NCBI GenBank assembly: GCA_905233965.1
Contig: CAJOFG010000088.1
Span: 1 to 8,673 of the forward strand
DNA from: an uncultured Selenomonadaceae bacterium
GTDB taxonomy: Bacteria; Bacillota; Negativicutes; Selenomonadales; Selenomonadaceae
Direction of reading: 5' to 3'
Length of the DNA: 8,673 bases
In this document: piece after piece, positions 6,284-8,673 of the stretch
Layout: every line of letters starts with the position of its first letter
Numbering within the stretch: position 1 is the first letter of the stretch
The notes under the pieces: model-generated
Database searches by the model: none
Told to the model about the DNA's origin: nothing
Seen by the model: only the letters and a program-made list of their open reading frames with translations
Position numbers and translations under genes: made by a program

Positions 6284-6909
6284 TATAAATCCACATTTAT
6301 ATTTTGCAATTTTTTCAAACGCAATTCAAGTTCGGCGACCAAAATTTTTAAAATCTCCCTGCCGATAAAATTTTCGTAGCGCGTCAAAAATTCTTTCGCT
6401 ATCCCGCCGAATTGCCCGGTACCGTTGACGATCGCCAGATAAATTCTTTCGGAAGTACATTCTTCCGGGTTGAAGAATTGACGAAATTTTTCCGGCGTTT
6501 TCATGTAGTCGATAAAATTTGCGCGGATTTTTTCCTCAATGCCGGCGCAGTCCTCCGACTCATTCCAAACGGTTGATGCAAGAGTTCCGACGGAGCCGGT
6601 TTGATATAAAGCCTTCCGATAAAATTCGGTGAAAATATTTTTTTGTCCGCTCTTCGCCGGCGGGAATAAAAGTTTGAGAGCCGCCTCGCGAAAACTTCGC
6701 CACAGATGAGATTTTCCCTTCGCGACGGAGTAGCCGACAATTTTATTTTCAAACTCCCGGCTCATGCAACCGCCGGATTTTTGCTCGGCGAAAAAAACTT
6801 TGTAGTCCTCCGCAAAATCACGCGAACGCCGGAAAAGTTCCCGAAACTCCAAGCGAATTTGTCTTTTAATTTCCGATGCGGCGGGAATGTGCCGGTGCAA
6901 AATTTTCAT
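6283..6909 (-). CDS. Unrecognised protein, probably the 3' part of a frameshifted gene
   Basis: Reading from ATG at 6909 gives 208 residues of unknown family, soluble and helix-rich, with basic and aromatic segments (RQIRLEFRELFRRSRDF, KSHLWRSFREAALKLLF) and a charged C-terminal helix (ILVAELELRLKKLQ). No catalytic motif is evident. There is no Shine-Dalgarno before this ATG, unlike most genes around it, and the frame stays open upstream (KKFFSPDADI before the Met). I therefore think it is the continuation of the gene at 6866-7342, displaced by one base in the A7/T5 run at 6929-6940; joined, they would give about 352 residues. The stop is TAG, made of the TA target and the first G of the MITE. 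Without the element it would be TAA at the same place, so the C-terminus is unchanged. Confidence 0.6.
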   Translation of the reverse strand: MKILHRHIPAASEIKRQIRLEFRELFRRSRDFAEDYKVFFAEQKSGGCMSREFENKIVGYSVAKGKSHLWRSFREAALKLLFPPAKSGQKNIFTEFYRKALYQTGSVGTLASTVWNESEDCAGIEEKIRANFIDYMKTPEKFRQFFNPEECTSERIYLAIVNGTGQFGGIAKEFLTRYENFIGREILKILVAELELRLKKLQNINVDL

Positions 6910-7342
6910 GATGTCTGCGTCGGGAGAGAAAAATTTTTTTCGCCGTTTCCAAACCTATCGCGGCATCCGGTTCCTGCCCCGCGTCAACCAAAACGAAAAT
7001 CGGAGTCGGCAGAAAATCTCCGCCGAACTCAAAAAATTTCGCGAGTTTCTCCGTCGATTCTTTGCAAAACGGAAAAGTTTCAAAAATTGCGCACCTGTCG
7101 AAATCTGCCGCGCCGAAATTAAAATTTTCGACGTTGCCCGGAATAAAAATTTCTATGCCGGGCGGCACTCTGTAAGTCGCCAAAATCGTCGTCCCGGAGT
7201 CGGATAGTTTTCGCTTTATCGGAACATTTTCCCGGCGAATGATTAAAGATTTATTCCTGTCAATCGAACGCGGACGCACGCCCAAAATTCTGCCGGCAAA
7301 AGTAATTTTCGATTCGTCGCCGAGAAAAATCCACTTCGTCAA
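6866..7342 (-). CDS. Unrecognised protein, probably the 5' part of a frameshifted gene
   Basis: 158 residues as read, family not recognised. The N-terminus MTKWIFLGDESKITFAGRI looks like a beta-rich domain; later segments are SGTTILATYRVPPGIEIFIPG (50-70), FETFPFCKESTEKLAKFFEF and PIFVLVDAGQEPDAAIGLETAKK (114-136). There is no signal peptide or TM helix. The start is TTG at 7342-7340, backed by GGAGG at 7355-7351 with 8 nt spacing; the gene follows the secreted-protein gene after 19 bp, so they are one transcript. The final 22 residues after K136 (IFLSRRRHH and on) look out of frame, and the protein probably continues as the 208-residue frame downstream, with which it overlaps by 44 bp. Two separate overlapping genes remain possible. 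Confidence 0.65.
   Translation of the reverse strand: MTKWIFLGDESKITFAGRILGVRPRSIDRNKSLIIRRENVPIKRKLSDSGTTILATYRVPPGIEIFIPGNVENFNFGAADFDRCAIFETFPFCKESTEKLAKFFEFGGDFLPTPIFVLVDAGQEPDAAIGLETAKKIFLSRRRHHENFAPAHSRRIGN
6929..6940 (-). other. A7/T5 run, likely frameshift or slippage site
   Basis: On the minus strand seven A are followed by five T. The upstream frame reads GCG AAA AAA ATT TTT and then drifts into an Arg/His-rich tail (SRRRHHENF) before stopping at 6866. Skipping one A gives AAA AAA TTT TTC TCT, which runs straight into the 208-residue frame. It may be a mutation, a sequencing error, phase variation or slippage by polymerase or ribosome. It does not match the standard X XXY YYZ minus-1 heptamer in the zero frame. 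Confidence 0.55.
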
Positions 7343-7350
7343 AATTTTTT

Positions 7351-7355
7351 CCTCC
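7351..7355 (-). promoter_or_regulatory. Ribosome binding site for the TTG start at 7342
   Basis: On the minus strand GGAGG lies 8 nt before TTG. It decides the non-ATG start of the second accessory gene. Confidence 0.7.
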
Positions 7356-7361
7356 GAATTT

Positions 7362-7802
7362 TCAATAGCCTGAAGTCAAATATTTCCATTCGCCGTCCGG
7401 TTTGTAAAAGCCGAACCAATATTGCCAATCTTTGTAAACGGTGTCCGGTTCCCATGCGAAAAATTTTCCGTCATCGGACGCGGGCGGCGTGCGATAGTCG
7501 ATTAAAAACACCATGCACTTTGAAAATTTTTTCTTGAACCCGCGCGAATCGGCAAGGCTGTTCAAATATTTTCTGTTCTCGTGCGAATTATACTCGTCGC
7601 CGGCGTAACGGATATTCAAAATTTTTGCGCCGTTGTCTTTGTAATCGCTTTTAATTTTTGCGATACAGAAATCCATTTCCGCTTGAGAGAAAATTTTTGA
7701 ATTGCCGTAATCTATTGTCGGTTCATCGCTCGCCTCGACCTGCGCGGAAAAAATCATCAGCGCGAAAATCATTATCGCCGAAAAAAATTTTTTGGCAAAC
7801 AA
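7362..7802 (-). CDS. Small secreted protein of unknown function
   Basis: A 146-residue predicted exported protein. MFAKKFFSAIMIFALMIFSA is a basic start plus hydrophobic core, and the VEA/SDEP junction after A24 fits signal peptidase I; there is no lipobox Cys. The mature part has two cysteines (C46 and C96), which could form a disulfide, and a Trp-rich C-terminus with WEPDTVYKDWQYWFGF and DGEWKYLTSGY. I do not recognise the family. The start TTG at 7802-7800 is inferred: AAGGCAG (7817-7811) is 8 nt upstream, it gives a clean signal peptide, and the longer in-frame ATG at 7934 would start upstream of the promoter at 7837-7865. A GTG at 7811 is the other option. First gene of the accessory operon, 19 bp before the next gene, divergent from rpoZ. 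Confidence 0.75.
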   Translation of the reverse strand: MFAKKFFSAIMIFALMIFSAQVEASDEPTIDYGNSKIFSQAEMDFCIAKIKSDYKDNGAKILNIRYAGDEYNSHENRKYLNSLADSRGFKKKFSKCMVFLIDYRTPPASDDGKFFAWEPDTVYKDWQYWFGFYKPDGEWKYLTSGY

Positions 7803-7836
7803 ATTGACCACTGCCTTTCGTTTTAAACTCAAAGGT

Positions 7837-7865
7837 ATTGTATCAAATTCGGAAGGCAATGTCCC
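7837..7865 (-). promoter_or_regulatory. Sigma-70-type promoter of the accessory operon
   Basis: On the minus strand: GGGACA (7865-7860), a 17-bp spacer, then TACAAT (7842-7837). The -10 matches TATAAT at 5 of 6 and the -35 keeps GACA. Transcription would begin near 7830, about 28 nt before the TTG of the secreted-protein gene. Confidence 0.6.
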
Positions 7866-7917
7866 GGGATTTTTAAAAAAATATTTTCGTCGGGCGAAAG
7901 ATTTTTTTTCGCGATTA

Positions 7918-7946
7918 AAGACAAATCCGGACAAAAGGTATATAAT
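7918..7946 (+). promoter_or_regulatory. Sigma-70-type promoter of rpoZ-coaBC
   Basis: AAGACA (7918-7923), a 17-bp spacer, then a perfect TATAAT (7941-7946). Transcription would begin near 7953, giving a leader of about 27 nt. The ribosome binding site AAGGAG (7965-7970) is 9 nt before ATG. It is back to back with the accessory-operon promoter; the -35 boxes lie 52 bp apart. Confidence 0.7.
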
Positions 7947-7979
7947 GACCCGGAAAAAATTTTTAAGGAGATTTTGTAA

Positions 7980-8225
7980 ATGATTGCAACTTCCACACCG
8001 CTCAGCATGGTGAATCCTTCAACGGATGCCATGCTCAAAAAAATTCACAGCCGTTATACTTTGGTCGTTCTCGCGTCGAAACGTGCGCGCAAACTTTTGA
8101 ACGACGACATTGCACACAACAAGGAAGTCGGCGGTAAAGAACTTGTCGCACGGAAATATGTCACCGAAGCGATGGAAGAAATTGACGAAGGAAAAATTAC
8201 TTACCACATCAGCGGAGAAGTTTGA
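7980..8225 (+). CDS. rpoZ: DNA-directed RNA polymerase omega subunit
   Basis: An 81-residue omega subunit, which binds the beta-prime C-terminus and helps RNA polymerase assemble; it is also part of a (p)ppGpp site in some bacteria. The family core is plain: SRYTLVVLASKRARKL (24-39), then GGKELVARKYVTEAMEEIDEGKI (51-73). The length is normal for Bacillota. AAGGAG 9 nt upstream fixes the start. Its TGA overlaps the ATG of coaBC by one base (TGATG), so the two are translationally coupled, a common arrangement. gmk, often just upstream in related genomes, is missing here; instead the divergent accessory operon adjoins, and rpoZ has its own promoter. Confidence 0.95.
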   Translation: MIATSTPLSMVNPSTDAMLKKIHSRYTLVVLASKRARKLLNDDIAHNKEVGGKELVARKYVTEAMEEIDEGKITYHISGEV

Positions 8226-8673
8226 TGAACAACTTGGAGAACAAAAATATTTTGCTCGGCGTTACCGGAGGAATTGCGGCTTACAAAGTCGTTGAAGTCG
8301 CGAGCCGGTTAAAAAAATCCGGTGCAAATGTTCGCGTCGTGATGACACGGGCGGCAACCGAATTTGTTTCACCGCGAACTTTTCAAGAAATTACAAAAAA
8401 TGCCGTGTCCGTCGAAATGTTCGGGGACGCGGCAAATTTTAATGTTGCACACATCGCGCTGGCGAATTTCGCCGAATTGATTTTAATCGCTCCGGCGACG
8501 GCAAATTTTTTGGCAAAGGCGGCAACCGGAATTGCCGACGACTTACTGACGACAACAATTTTGGCGGCAACCTGTCCCAAAATTATCGTGCCGTCGATGA
8601 ATACGAATATGTTGGAAAATCCGGCAACGCAGACGAATTTAAAAATTTTGCGCGACAGGAATTTCAAAATTTT
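8225..8673 (+). CDS. coaBC: Bifunctional CoaBC (phosphopantothenoylcysteine decarboxylase/synthetase), 3' end cut
   Basis: The first 149 residues of the coenzyme A enzyme that joins cysteine to 4'-phosphopantothenate (CoaB) and decarboxylates the product (CoaC, an FMN flavoprotein). The visible part is the CoaC domain: LLGVTGGIAAYK (10-21) for FMN binding, NVAHIALANFAELILIAPAT (73-92) with catalytic His76, ATGIADDLLTT (100-110), and the substrate-clamp motif PSMNTNMLENPAT (123-135). This last motif is usually PxMNxxMW; here Leu replaces the Trp, a change I believe occurs in some homologues. The CoaB half, with the catalytic-domain Cys of CoaC, lies beyond the window. The start is the ATG overlapping the rpoZ stop, with GGAGA a few bases upstream. 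Cytoplasmic. Confidence 0.93.
   Translation, partial: MNNLENKNILLGVTGGIAAYKVVEVASRLKKSGANVRVVMTRAATEFVSPRTFQEITKNAVSVEMFGDAANFNVAHIALANFAELILIAPATANFLAKAATGIADDLLTTTILAATCPKIIVPSMNTNMLENPATQTNLKILRDRNFKI

Noticed and set aside
6706..7122. A 138-codon plus-strand open frame over the split gene
   Set aside because: Antisense to the two frames of the accessory gene and lacking a ribosome binding site; it could be noise from the same codon bias.
7803..7934. A longer start (ATG at 7934) for the secreted protein
   Set aside because: It would place the start upstream of the GGGACA/TACAAT promoter and bury the signal peptide 44 residues inside the protein.
8383..8667. A 94-codon minus-strand open frame with Ala/Val-rich sequence resembling a membrane protein
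   Set aside because: Antisense to the conserved CoaC domain, whose motifs are unambiguous.
1..8673. CRISPR array, tRNA, rRNA or complete insertion sequence
   Set aside because: No regularly spaced repeats, no cloverleaf-like or rRNA-like stretch, and no transposase reading frame were seen; only the short MITE.

Overview
The window holds nine protein genes, three of them cut or possibly broken, and one small transposon-like element. Two conserved gene pairs suggest a Bacillota (Firmicutes) genome: rsmE with mtaB, and rpoZ with coaBC. A Negativicutes-type member is my guess, not something the sequence proves. GC is moderate, A-run/T-run words are very common, and Shine-Dalgarno sites are clear with about 7-9 nt spacing. 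Four genes probably start at TTG. I see no rRNA, tRNA, CRISPR array or complete insertion sequence.

Region 1 (1-3002, minus strand) is a tight housekeeping operon read right to left: rsmE (16S rRNA m3U1498 methyltransferase), a large HAD-superfamily protein of the COG5610 type, and mtaB (tRNA ms2t6A37 methylthiotransferase, cut by the window start). rsmE and mtaB are classic neighbours; the HAD gene sits between them as an extra member, with 3-4 bp junctions on both sides.

Region 2 (3003-4697) is a divergent, AT-rich control region of 237 bp, with a perfect 8-bp-arm palindrome carrying TTGAC words in both directions. It is followed by a plus-strand GH32 gene, probably a cytoplasmic sucrose-6-phosphate hydrolase. 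That gene stops 5 bp from the convergent operon of region 3, and a nested inverted repeat covers the junction.

Region 3 (4703-7802, minus strand) is the accessory part: an apparent operon of genes I cannot assign to a known family. In order of transcription they are a small secreted protein; a cytoplasmic protein that looks split in two by a frameshift in an A7/T5 run; a membrane protein with a TM hairpin and a long coiled-coil, including three 11-residue repeats; and a 104-residue partner translationally coupled by an ATGA overlap. Between the second and third members lies a 160-bp full-length palindrome with GGGYGTGTYGGTAAAG termini and flanking TA dinucleotides: a MITE of IS630/Tc1-mariner character. 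It landed exactly in a TAA stop codon and turned it into TAG without changing the protein.

Region 4 (7803-8673) has two back-to-back promoters, one for the accessory operon and one for rpoZ (RNA polymerase omega). rpoZ overlaps coaBC (coenzyme A biosynthesis), which runs off the window end.
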